A DNA stretch of 37,366 nucleotides from assembly GCA_004559785.1 (NCBI GenBank), contig SFXD01000011.1, positions 1 through 37,366 of the forward strand, read 5' to 3'. A model generated the notes under the pieces. The model did no database searches and had not been told where the DNA came from. It saw only the letters and a program-made list of their open reading frames with translations. Position 1 is the first letter of the stretch, and each line of letters begins with the position of its first letter. The DNA is from a bacterium (GTDB taxonomy: Bacteria; Bacteroidota; Bacteroidia; Bacteroidales; Bacteroidaceae). The position numbers were made by a program, and so were the translations under genes. Shown here piece by piece: positions 24,948 to 32,072 of this stretch.

Positions 24948-26144
24948 ATGGGATTACTACAAGAAAAATTGGCAAAGCACCCTTTTTATGCTTTGGCTAA
25001 AGACGTAAAGGACAGAGGTATATATCCTTACTTTCGCGAGATAGAAGGCAAGCAGGGAACGGAGGTTGAGATGGGCGGACACCATGTGCTCATGTTCGGT
25101 TCCAACGCCTATACCGGCCTTACCGGAGACGAGCGCATCATCGAGGCTGGCTGCGCCGCCATGCGAAAGTATGGCAGTGGCTGTGCCGGCAGCCGTTTCC
25201 TGAACGGCACACTCGACATACACGTACAACTTGAGAGGGAACTGGCAGACTTCGTAGGCATGGACGATGCCCTTTGCTTTGCGACCGGATTTACGGTTAA
25301 CAGCGGCGTGATACCGCAACTGGTGGGCAAGGACGACTACATAATATGTGACGACCGCGACCATGCCAGCATCGTGGACGGAAGGCGGCTGAGCTTCGCC
25401 ACACAGATGAGGTACAAGCACAACGACATGGCCGACCTCGAACGGGTGCTGCAACGCTGTGCGCCGGATGCAGTAAAGCTCATCGTGGTGGACGGGGTAT
25501 TCAGCATGGAAGGAGACCTCTGCAAGTTGCCTGAGATAGTGGAGCTGAAGAAGAAGTACAATGCCACCATCATGGTGGACGAGGCGCACGGCATAGGTGT
25601 GTTCGGCAGGCAGGGACGCGGCGTATGCGACCACTTCGGGCTTACTAAGGACGTAGACCTCATCATGGGTACATTCTCCAAGAGCCTTGCCAGCATAGGA
25701 GGTTTCATTGCCGCCGACCAGGTCACCATCGACTCGCTTCGCCACACGGCACGCACATACATATTCAGTGCAAGCTGTACGCCAGCCGCAACGGCAGCTG
25801 CCATGGAGGCCCTGCACATCATACAGAACGAGCCTGAGAGGCTGAAGGCTCTGTGGGACGTAACACACTATGCGCTGAAGCGTTTCCGCGAGGAAGGGTT
25901 CGAGATAGGCGACACCGAGAGTCCCATCATCCCCCTGTACGTGAGGGACATAGAGAAGACCTTCACCGTCGTGGCACGTGCCTTCGAAGAGGGAGTCTTC
26001 ATCAATCCCGTAATACCTCCGGCATGTGCCCCACAGGACACCCTGGTGCGCTATGCGCTTATGGCAAACCATACCAAGGAGCAGGTTGACCTCTCCGTAG
26101 AAAGGCTGAAGAAGGTATTCAAGGAACTGGACATCATCAAGTAA
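24948..26144 (+). CDS. spt: Serine palmitoyltransferase
   Basis: The ATG at 24948 gives 398 aa (MGLLQEKLAKHPFYALAKDV). A longer frame from a TTG overlaps the promoter and is rejected. This is a PLP-dependent alpha-oxoamine synthase that condenses serine with palmitoyl-CoA to 3-ketosphinganine, the first step of sphingolipid synthesis in Bacteroidales. Visible motifs: FGSNAYTGLT, YGSGCAGSRFLNGTLDIH, the cofactor-binding VDEAHGIG (Asp211, His214) and TFSKSLAS with the Schiff-base lysine at Lys245. The start MGLLQEKL and the GCAGSRFLNGT region match Bacteroidales Spt better than 2-amino-3-ketobutyrate ligase or BioF, the main alternatives in the family. The product is cytoplasmic or inner-membrane associated. 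It is divergent from a lipid-kinase gene. Confidence 0.93.
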   Translation: MGLLQEKLAKHPFYALAKDVKDRGIYPYFREIEGKQGTEVEMGGHHVLMFGSNAYTGLTGDERIIEAGCAAMRKYGSGCAGSRFLNGTLDIHVQLERELADFVGMDDALCFATGFTVNSGVIPQLVGKDDYIICDDRDHASIVDGRRLSFATQMRYKHNDMADLERVLQRCAPDAVKLIVVDGVFSMEGDLCKLPEIVELKKKYNATIMVDEAHGIGVFGRQGRGVCDHFGLTKDVDLIMGTFSKSLASIGGFIAADQVTIDSLRHTARTYIFSASCTPAATAAAMEALHIIQNEPERLKALWDVTHYALKRFREEGFEIGDTESPIIPLYVRDIEKTFTVVARAFEEGVFINPVIPPACAPQDTLVRYALMANHTKEQVDLSVERLKKVFKELDIIK

Positions 26145-26227
26145 AGGCATAAGGGGGGAGTCTGGCAATACCACGTCATGTAGGTCGTGCAAGTACTTTT
26201 TCCAAGCCTTGCCCACCAAACACGAAA

Positions 26228-26268
26228 CCTGAGGGTGCATCGAACAACCGATTCGGCGCACCCTCAGG
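26228..26268. other. Strong hairpin downstream of spt
   Basis: CCTGAGGGTGC (26228-26238) pairs perfectly over 11 bp with GCACCCTCAGG (26258-26268), with an inner CGAA/TTCG helix. No T-run follows on the plus strand. It may terminate or protect the 3' end of the spt transcript. The rest of the 376-nt gap between spt and the tRNA (26145-26521) holds only a second small dyad, TGACATTCA/TGAATGTCA at 26478-26501. Confidence 0.6.
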
Positions 26269-26521
26269 TCGTATACAGATCCATATTATTTCCATGTGAG
26301 CAAGAACCCACATCAGGCTGCCCTGCCCCCGGCAAGCCCTTAGGACAGACACGGCGGACACAGACATGAACGTGCAAGGGGGAAAAACCATCAGCCTTGC
26401 TTGTATGTTATATATAATGTAGGGATTTTTGCTGGAATGACATTGCAAGACAGTCATTCACTCTCTGAGCATGGGATTGACATTCATAACCTTGAATGTC
26501 ATAAAAAACATATATATCTTG

Positions 26522-26594
26522 AGCGGTAGACGGGACTCGAACCCGCGACCCTCGGCTTGGGAAGCCAATGCTCTACCAACTGAGCCACTACCGC
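26522..26594 (-). tRNA. tRNA-Gly, anticodon CCC
   Basis: The minus strand folds as a complete cloverleaf of 73 nt: acceptor GCGGTAG/CTACCGC, D-arm with GGCTCAGTTGGTAGAGC, anticodon stem TTGGC/GCCGA enclosing TTCCCAA (anticodon CCC), variable loop, and T-arm with GTTCGAGTC. The discriminator base is U and CCA is not encoded, as in most Bacteroidota tRNAs. It decodes GGG. Confidence 0.97.
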
Positions 26595-26611
26595 ATTGCT
26601 ATTTGCAGTTG

Positions 26612-26619
26612 CAAAATTA
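26612..26619 (-). promoter_or_regulatory. -7 element of the tRNA-Gly promoter
   Basis: The minus strand reads TAATTTTG, a perfect TAnnTTTG element, 17 nt before the tRNA 5' end. A TTGC lies about 19 nt upstream where TTTG is expected. Confidence 0.6.
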
Positions 26620-26718
26620 ATATGTTTTGCTGAATTAAGCAAGCATATTTGAAGATATTATTGGATAAATGCGGGAAAAAGCCATATTTGCACCTGCGCA
26701 GGGGGGAAGGTGGACCGC

Positions 26719-27360
26719 CTATTTGACCGCATGCGTCCACCAGGCATCGTTCTGATCCTTGGGAGAAGGCCTTTGCGAAACCTGTGCTCCGCTATTACGC
26801 ACCCTGCTGAGCGTCTCGGGGGTCATCTGCAGGAAACTGGCTATGTGTACCATGGGGGCACGCAGCACTATCTCGGGCTTCTCACGCAGCAGACGCTCGT
26901 AACGCTCGGTAGCATTCTCGAAACGCTGGCTGTCGGCATGCTCCTGGCTGCTGATAGCAACGTGCTCCAGTATCTTGCGGTAGAGCATGTCCATCTCCTG
27001 ATGGCGCGCCATCAGGTTGTGGAGGTCGTCGTATGGGATGGCATACAGCTTGGAGTTCTCCAAAGCCTCGACGATTAGCCTGCTTGGCTCCTGCTTGAGG
27101 AAACTCTCAATGCAGAACACTATCCTGCCCTCGAAGGAGAAGTGTTCCGTGACATCCTTGCCATTCTTGTAGTAATACTGGCGAACCATGCCTTTCTCCA
27201 CGAAATACAATGCCCTGCACACCTGTCCCTCCCTAAGTATGGTCTCGCCCTTCTGGTATTTGAGGGGTACCAGGATGCTGCCCAACGTCTCTACGGCAGG
27301 AGGCGTCAGTGTACAATAGATGCGTGCTATCTCACGTGCAATGTCTCTACGTCTATCCAT
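26719..27360 (-). CDS. Crp/Fnr family transcription regulator
   Basis: This is a 213-aa protein. A cyclic-nucleotide-binding-type beta-barrel occupies about 20-125 (YQKGETILREGQ, LYFVEKGMVRQYY). A long dimerisation helix follows, then a C-terminal winged helix-turn-helix at about 168-190 (PMVHIASFLQMTPETLSRVR). There is no cluster of cysteines as in oxygen-sensing Fnr (only Cys16, Cys48 and Cys83), and the cAMP-contact residues of E. coli Crp are not obvious, so the ligand is unknown. It is downstream of lepA on the same strand, across a 125-nt gap. An imperfect 18-bp palindrome 43-60 nt before the start could be an operator. Confidence 0.85.
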   Translation of the reverse strand: MDRRRDIAREIARIYCTLTPPAVETLGSILVPLKYQKGETILREGQVCRALYFVEKGMVRQYYYKNGKDVTEHFSFEGRIVFCIESFLKQEPSRLIVEALENSKLYAIPYDDLHNLMARHQEMDMLYRKILEHVAISSQEHADSQRFENATERYERLLREKPEIVLRAPMVHIASFLQMTPETLSRVRNSGAQVSQRPSPKDQNDAWWTHAVK

Positions 27361-27402
27361 GGCTTAATACTCTATAACAATTTGTGCGATACAGTCAACT
27401 TC

Positions 27403-27420
27403 ACGTCCCCGGGGGAACGT
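27403..27420. promoter_or_regulatory. 18-bp near-palindrome upstream of the Crp/Fnr gene
   Basis: ACGTCCCCGGGGGAACGT reads as a dyad with one mismatched pair (outer arms ACGT/ACGT, inner CCC/GGG). It lies 43-60 nt before the start codon, in a GC-rich patch with no TAnnTTTG element. It does not match the classical Crp or Fnr boxes. Autoregulation is possible but unproven. Confidence 0.4.
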
Positions 27421-27485
27421 CCTACCTCCCCCCACCACCATGTCCCCTGGCGCAAACAGGGGTGAGGCAGGGATTCCACGACATG

Positions 27486-29267
27486 TCAATCCAACTTCAG
27501 CACGGCAAGGAATGCCTTCTGCGGCACCTGCACGTTACCTATCTGCTTCATCCTCTTCTTGCCCTTCTTTTGCTTCTCGAGCAACTTGCGCTTGCGGCTG
27601 ACATCTCCTCCGTAACATTTGGCAAGCACGTCCTTGCGTACCTGCTTGACGGTCTCACGCGCAATGATCTTGGCACCTATGGCGGCCTGGATGGCTATGT
27701 CGAACTGCTGCCTGGGAAGCAGTTCCTTCAGCTTCTCACACATTCTCCTGCCGAATCCCTCGGCATTGTCCACGTGTGTCAGTGTGCTTAGTGCGTCCAC
27801 AGGCTCCCCGTTGAGCAGGATGTCCATCTTGACGAGCTTGCTGGGGCGGAAGCCTGACTGGTGGTAGTCGAAGGATGCGTATCCCTTGCTGATGCTCTTG
27901 AGCTTGTCGTAGAAGTCTATGACTATCTCGCCGAGAGGCATGGCGTACTGTATCTCCACCCTATTGCCGCTGATGTAGTCCTGCTTCAGCAGCTCGCCCC
28001 TCTTGCCAAGACACAGAGTCATGATGGGGCCTATGTAGGCTGTGTCGGTGATGACGGTTGCCGTTATGTATGGCTCCTCTATGTGGTCTATCATGGTTGC
28101 GTCCGGCATTCCCGAGGGGTTGTGCACCTCCTTCACCTCGCCCTGCTTGTCGTAGACGAGGTAGGACACGTTGGGGACAGTGGTTATTACGTCCATGTCG
28201 AACTCCCTGTCGAGACGTTCCTGTATTATCTCCATGTGAAGCAGGCCCAGGAATCCGCACCTGAATCCAAACCCAAGGGCAACGGAACTCTCTGGCTGGA
28301 AGGTAAGGCTTGCATCGTTCAGCTGTAGCTTCTCAAGGCTTGCCCTTAGGTTCTCGAAGTCCTCGGTCTCTATGGGGTATACTCCGGCGAAGACCATGGG
28401 CTTAACCTCCTCGAAACCTGCTATGGCATCCTTGCATGGGTTCTGGACTGAAGTGATTGTGTCGCCCACCTTGACCTCGGTGGCGGTCTTGATGCCCGAG
28501 ACGATGTAGCCCACATCGCCGCAATGCAACTCCTTGCGAGCCACCATGTCCATCTTGAGCACGCCTATCTCGTCTGCCTTGTATTCCTTGCCGGTGTTGA
28601 TGAACTGCACCTGCTCGCCGCTATGGATGCAACCGTTCACTATCTTGAAATAGGCTATTATGCCTCTGAAGCTGTTGAAGACGGAATCGAAGATGAGAGC
28701 CTGCAACGGAGCGTCCTCGCTGCCTTGTGGGCAGGGTATGCGCTCCACTACAGCCTTGAGGATGTCGTCTACCCCCATGCCCGTCTTGCCACTTGCCCGT
28801 ATGATGTCCTCGTGCTTGCATCCAAGCAGTTCCACTATCTCGTCCTCTACCTCCTCGGGCATGGCGTTGGGCATGTCGCACTTGTTGATGACGGGAATTA
28901 TCTCCAGGTCGTGGTCGATAGCCATGTATAGGTTGCTGATGGTCTGTGCCTGCACGCCTTGGGTAGCATCCACCACGAGCAGTGCTCCCTCGCACGCTGC
29001 TATGCTCCTGCTCACCTCGTAGCTGAAATCCACATGTCCAGGCGTATCGATTAGGTTAAGCACGTACCTCTCTCCATTGTACTCGTACTCCATCTGTATG
29101 GCATGGCTCTTTATGGTGATGCCGCGCTCTCGCTCGAGGTCCATGTCGTCGAGCATTTGCCCTTCGGTCACCTTGATGGTATTGGTATACTCCAGAAGCC
29201 TGTCTGCCAAGGTACTCTTGCCATGGTCGATGTGCGCTATGATGCAGAAATTCCTAATATGTTGCAT
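27486..29267 (-). CDS. lepA: Elongation factor 4 (LepA)
   Basis: This 593-aa translational GTPase has the usual LepA length. It associates with ribosomes and the inner membrane and affects elongation and initiation under stress. The GTPase motifs are complete: AHIDHGKSTLADRLLEY (P-loop with the G1 motif), DTPGHVDFSYEV, and NKCDMPNA. Domain II, the two EF-G-like domains and the LepA-specific C-terminal domain (KMDILLNGEPVDALS, then the KRKLLEKQKKGKKRMKQIG end) all follow in order. It has its own consensus promoter and is divergent from the phosphohexomutase gene. Confidence 0.97.
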   Translation of the reverse strand: MQHIRNFCIIAHIDHGKSTLADRLLEYTNTIKVTEGQMLDDMDLERERGITIKSHAIQMEYEYNGERYVLNLIDTPGHVDFSYEVSRSIAACEGALLVVDATQGVQAQTISNLYMAIDHDLEIIPVINKCDMPNAMPEEVEDEIVELLGCKHEDIIRASGKTGMGVDDILKAVVERIPCPQGSEDAPLQALIFDSVFNSFRGIIAYFKIVNGCIHSGEQVQFINTGKEYKADEIGVLKMDMVARKELHCGDVGYIVSGIKTATEVKVGDTITSVQNPCKDAIAGFEEVKPMVFAGVYPIETEDFENLRASLEKLQLNDASLTFQPESSVALGFGFRCGFLGLLHMEIIQERLDREFDMDVITTVPNVSYLVYDKQGEVKEVHNPSGMPDATMIDHIEEPYITATVITDTAYIGPIMTLCLGKRGELLKQDYISGNRVEIQYAMPLGEIVIDFYDKLKSISKGYASFDYHQSGFRPSKLVKMDILLNGEPVDALSTLTHVDNAEGFGRRMCEKLKELLPRQQFDIAIQAAIGAKIIARETVKQVRKDVLAKCYGGDVSRKRKLLEKQKKGKKRMKQIGNVQVPQKAFLAVLKLD

Positions 29268-29295
29268 TCGATCGATATGTGTTCAAAATTCCCGA

Positions 29296-29326
29296 CAAAG
29301 ATAGTGAAAAAGAAGCATACTACAAA
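29296..29326 (-). promoter_or_regulatory. lepA promoter
   Basis: On the minus strand TTTG (29323-29326), a 19-nt spacer, and TATCTTTG (29296-29303) match the Bacteroidota consensus exactly. The start codon follows 28 nt downstream. Confidence 0.88.
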
Positions 29327-29432
29327 GACATTGAAGTTATAAAATTGCCTCTTTCTTGCATTTTGCCATTGGATAAGTTTACTATTGGATGCAAAAAAAA
29401 CATGATTTTCTTCTCCTATCATTTTTTTTTCG

Positions 29433-29440
29433 TACCTTTG
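29433..29440 (+). promoter_or_regulatory. -7 element upstream of the phosphohexomutase gene
   Basis: TACCTTTG is a perfect TAnnTTTG element behind a T-rich stretch. The -33 region is only weakly TTTG-like. It would give a leader of about 105 nt before the ATG at 29550. Confidence 0.6.
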
Positions 29441-29455
29441 CAGATGTTAATTGGG

Positions 29456-29504
29456 TCATGCTACTTCCGATTGGGGGCAGGTTAGATGCTCCCGACGTGC
29501 ATGA
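29456..29504 (+). other. Structured leader upstream of the phosphohexomutase gene
   Basis: In the predicted 5' UTR, TCATGC (29456-29461) pairs with GCATGA (29499-29504). Inside, GGGGGCA (29473-29479) pairs with TGCTCCC (29487-29493) with one G-U pair. The result is a two-tier hairpin with no T-run after it. I do not recognise it as a known riboswitch. Confidence 0.5.
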
Positions 29505-29549
29505 GTATTAGCGTTTGACATATAACCGTATATAACATTATAATAGCCT

Positions 29550-31292
29550 ATGGATATGGATTTGATTAGGGAATGTGAAGCCAAGGCGCAGGCATGGCTC
29601 AGTTCTCCGCATTACGACGAGCAGACAAAGGCGGAAATCAGGGAGATGCTCGACAACGATGACAAGACGGCACTGGTAGATGCCTTCTACCAGAGCCTTG
29701 AGTTCGGAACAGGTGGACTAAGGGGCATCATGGGAGCAGGCACCAACCGTATGAACAAGTACATCGTGGGAATGGCTACCCAGGGATTCGCAAACTACAT
29801 ACTGAAGGCCTTCCCCGGTAGGACTGACCTCAGTGTAGTGGTTTGCCACGACTGCCGCAACAACGGACGCATGTTCGCCGAGACCGTAGCCAACATCTTC
29901 AGTGCGAACGGAATAAAGGTGTACCTATTCGAGAGCCTACGCCCAACACCCGAGGTAAGCTTTGCCATACGCCACCTGCACGCTCAGGCAGGAGTAAACG
30001 TCACGGCGAGCCACAACCCCAAGGAATACAACGGCTACAAGGCTTACTGGGAAGACGGAGCACAGGTGCTGGCACCACACGACAAAGGCATCATCGACGA
30101 GGTAAACAAGGTAAGGATAGAGGACGTGAAGTTTGAGCCTAACCGCGACCTCATAGAGATTATAGGTGGTGAGGTGGACTTCGACTACATGACAGCCGTT
30201 AAGGAAGCCATGATAGACCAGGACGTAATCCTAAGACAGAAAGACCTGAACATAGTGTACAGCGCAATGCACGGGACGGGACGGGTGATAGTGCCCCTGT
30301 GCCTGAGGAGCTGGGGATTCCAGAACATACACGTGGTACCAGAGCAGATGGTAGTGGACGGGAACTTCCCCACTGTGGTTAGCCCCAACCCAGAGAACGC
30401 AGAGGCAATGACTCTCGGCATGAAGCTTGGGACCAAGCTCGGTGCCGACCTCGTGGTGGCAACCGACCCTGACGCAGACCGCCTCGCCATAGTATGCCGC
30501 GACGGCAAGGGCGAATGGATGATAATCAACGGCAACCAGACCACGATGATGTTCTGCTACTACATCATCAAGAACAAGATTGCCCTCGGACAGCTGAAAC
30601 CTACCGACTTCCTCGTAAAGACCATCGTAACAACGGAGGTCATTGCCAAGATGGCGGAGAAGAACAACATCGAGCTGAGGGACTGCTACACAGGCTTCAA
30701 ATGGATAGCACGCGAAATAGCCATCTCAGAGGGCAAGCAGAAATACATCGGAGGCGGAGAGGAAAGCTTTGGCTTCCTACCTTTCGACAAGGTGCGCGAC
30801 AAAGACGCTCCTGCCAGCATCTGCCTGATATGCGAGATTGCAGCATGGGCACGCGACAACGGCATGACGCTATACGACCTGCTCATGCAGATATACCTCG
30901 AATATGGCTTCAGCTACGAGCACACCATCAACATCGTGCGCCCAGGCAAGACAGGAGCTGACGAGATAAAGGCCATGATGGAAAACCTACGCACGAACCG
31001 ACCCAAGGAAATCGCCGGCAGCAAGGTAGTCCTCGCCCGCGACTTCAAGACCCTGAAAAAGTTCGATGCAGACGGCAACGAGTCGGACATCGACATGCCT
31101 GCCACAAGCAACGTACTTCAGTACTTCTGCGAAGACGGCACAAAGATTAGCGTTCGTCCAAGCGGAACCGAGCCCAAGATAAAGTTCTATCTTGAGGTAA
31201 AGGACACTATGGGATGCGCCAACTGCTACGGCGCATGCCTCGAAAGGGCGAAGGCTAAGGTTGACGAGATACGAAAGTCACTGGACATCTGA
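29550..31292 (+). CDS. Phosphoglucomutase/phosphomannomutase
   Basis: This 580-aa alpha-D-phosphohexomutase interconverts sugar 1- and 6-phosphates, feeding glycolysis, glycogen and cell-surface glycan synthesis in the cytoplasm. The catalytic loop TASHNP carries the phospho-serine at Ser154. The metal loop DPDADR has Asp306, Asp308 and Asp310. The sugar-recognition loop is GGGEES at 401-406, and the phosphate-binding RPSGTEPKIKFY lies near 536. Length and the long N-terminal region fit the PgcA/PGM2-type subgroup, which usually prefers glucose phosphates; pure phosphomannomutases are shorter (about 460 aa). nudC follows 14 nt downstream, so the two are probably one operon. Confidence 0.93.
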   Translation: MDMDLIRECEAKAQAWLSSPHYDEQTKAEIREMLDNDDKTALVDAFYQSLEFGTGGLRGIMGAGTNRMNKYIVGMATQGFANYILKAFPGRTDLSVVVCHDCRNNGRMFAETVANIFSANGIKVYLFESLRPTPEVSFAIRHLHAQAGVNVTASHNPKEYNGYKAYWEDGAQVLAPHDKGIIDEVNKVRIEDVKFEPNRDLIEIIGGEVDFDYMTAVKEAMIDQDVILRQKDLNIVYSAMHGTGRVIVPLCLRSWGFQNIHVVPEQMVVDGNFPTVVSPNPENAEAMTLGMKLGTKLGADLVVATDPDADRLAIVCRDGKGEWMIINGNQTTMMFCYYIIKNKIALGQLKPTDFLVKTIVTTEVIAKMAEKNNIELRDCYTGFKWIAREIAISEGKQKYIGGGEESFGFLPFDKVRDKDAPASICLICEIAAWARDNGMTLYDLLMQIYLEYGFSYEHTINIVRPGKTGADEIKAMMENLRTNRPKEIAGSKVVLARDFKTLKKFDADGNESDIDMPATSNVLQYFCEDGTKISVRPSGTEPKIKFYLEVKDTMGCANCYGACLERAKAKVDEIRKSLDI

Positions 31293-31306
31293 GTTTTAGG
31301 CAATCC

Positions 31307-32059
31307 GTGACACATTATCTAATTTACTGCAAAGGGGACATTCTTCTCACCGAAGAGGGGAATGTCCCCTTTGGCATTGAACCACCCATAAGGCTACAGC
31401 CATGGAACCACGTTACCACGATATCTTCACGGGGAGAGGAGTATGAGATAGCACGCATCGACTCTCCGTACACGGGAGGAAACGGATACAGGATGTTCGG
31501 GCTGAGGAGCACATACAACATCCTGAACAGCGAGGACTATGCCATGGCAGGCAAGGGCGCGGAACTTGCCTACTGGGACTATAATACGAGGCATTGCGGC
31601 GTGTGTGGCTCGCCCATGAAGTGGAACTCTCCAATCAGCAAGAGGTGCGTCCAATGCAATAAGGAGATATGGCCCTCGCCGTCGACTGCAATCATCGTCC
31701 GCATTACACGAGATGACAAGATACTGCTGGTGCGTGCAAATTCGTTCCGTGGCGACTTCTACGGACTTGTGGCTGGATTCGTTGAGACAGGAGAGAACCT
31801 CGAACAATGCGTGCGAAGGGAAGTAATGGAGGAAACAGGCCTGGAAATAAGCAATATCCAATACTTCGACAGCCAAGCATGGCCATACCCTTACGGACTT
31901 ATGATAGGGTTCACAGCCGAATATGCCAAGGGTGAGATACGCTTGCAGAAGTTGGAACTCTGCCAAGGCGCATGGTTCACGCGTGACAACCTGCCCAACA
32001 TTCCCGACAAGGCTTCGATAGCAAGGAGGCTGATCGACGATTGGATCCGGAAAGGGTGA
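31307..32059 (+). CDS. nudC: NAD(H) diphosphatase, NudC type
   Basis: This is a 250-aa Nudix hydrolase starting at a GTG. NudC splits NAD(H) into NMN(H) and AMP and can remove NAD caps from RNA. A zinc ribbon is present (Cys97, Cys100, Cys114, Cys117). The full Nudix box runs from Gly157 with Glu163, Arg171, Glu172, Glu175, Glu176 and Gly178. The NudC signature SQPWPFPxS appears as SQAWPYPYG at 189-197, so it is recognisable but changed at three positions. An unusual 13-bp perfect inverted repeat lies inside the first 22 codons. The gene converges on the ABC-F gene with only 13 nt between stop codons. Confidence 0.9.
   Translation: MTHYLIYCKGDILLTEEGNVPFGIEPPIRLQPWNHVTTISSRGEEYEIARIDSPYTGGNGYRMFGLRSTYNILNSEDYAMAGKGAELAYWDYNTRHCGVCGSPMKWNSPISKRCVQCNKEIWPSPSTAIIVRITRDDKILLVRANSFRGDFYGLVAGFVETGENLEQCVRREVMEETGLEISNIQYFDSQAWPYPYGLMIGFTAEYAKGEIRLQKLELCQGAWFTRDNLPNIPDKASIARRLIDDWIRKG
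31331..31372 (+). other. 13-bp perfect hairpin within the start of nudC
   Basis: AAAGGGGACATTC (31331-31343) is the exact reverse complement of GAATGTCCCCTTT (31360-31372). An inner TTC/GAA can extend the fold. It begins 24 nt into the coding sequence. No T-run follows, so it is not a classic terminator. It would be a strong structure near the ribosome start region. Confidence 0.8.
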
Positions 32060-32072
32060 AGAGGCACAGGTG

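Noticed and set aside
24948..26144. Assignment as 2-amino-3-ketobutyrate CoA ligase or BioF
   Set aside because: The whole family shares the PLP fold, but the N-terminus and the GCAGSRFLNGT region fit Bacteroidales serine palmitoyltransferase, and no threonine-catabolism or biotin gene is nearby.
26176..26457. Small frames between spt and the tRNA
   Set aside because: The 93-codon minus-strand and 60-codon plus-strand frames overlap the strong hairpin at 26228-26268, lack promoter elements and show no protein-like pattern.
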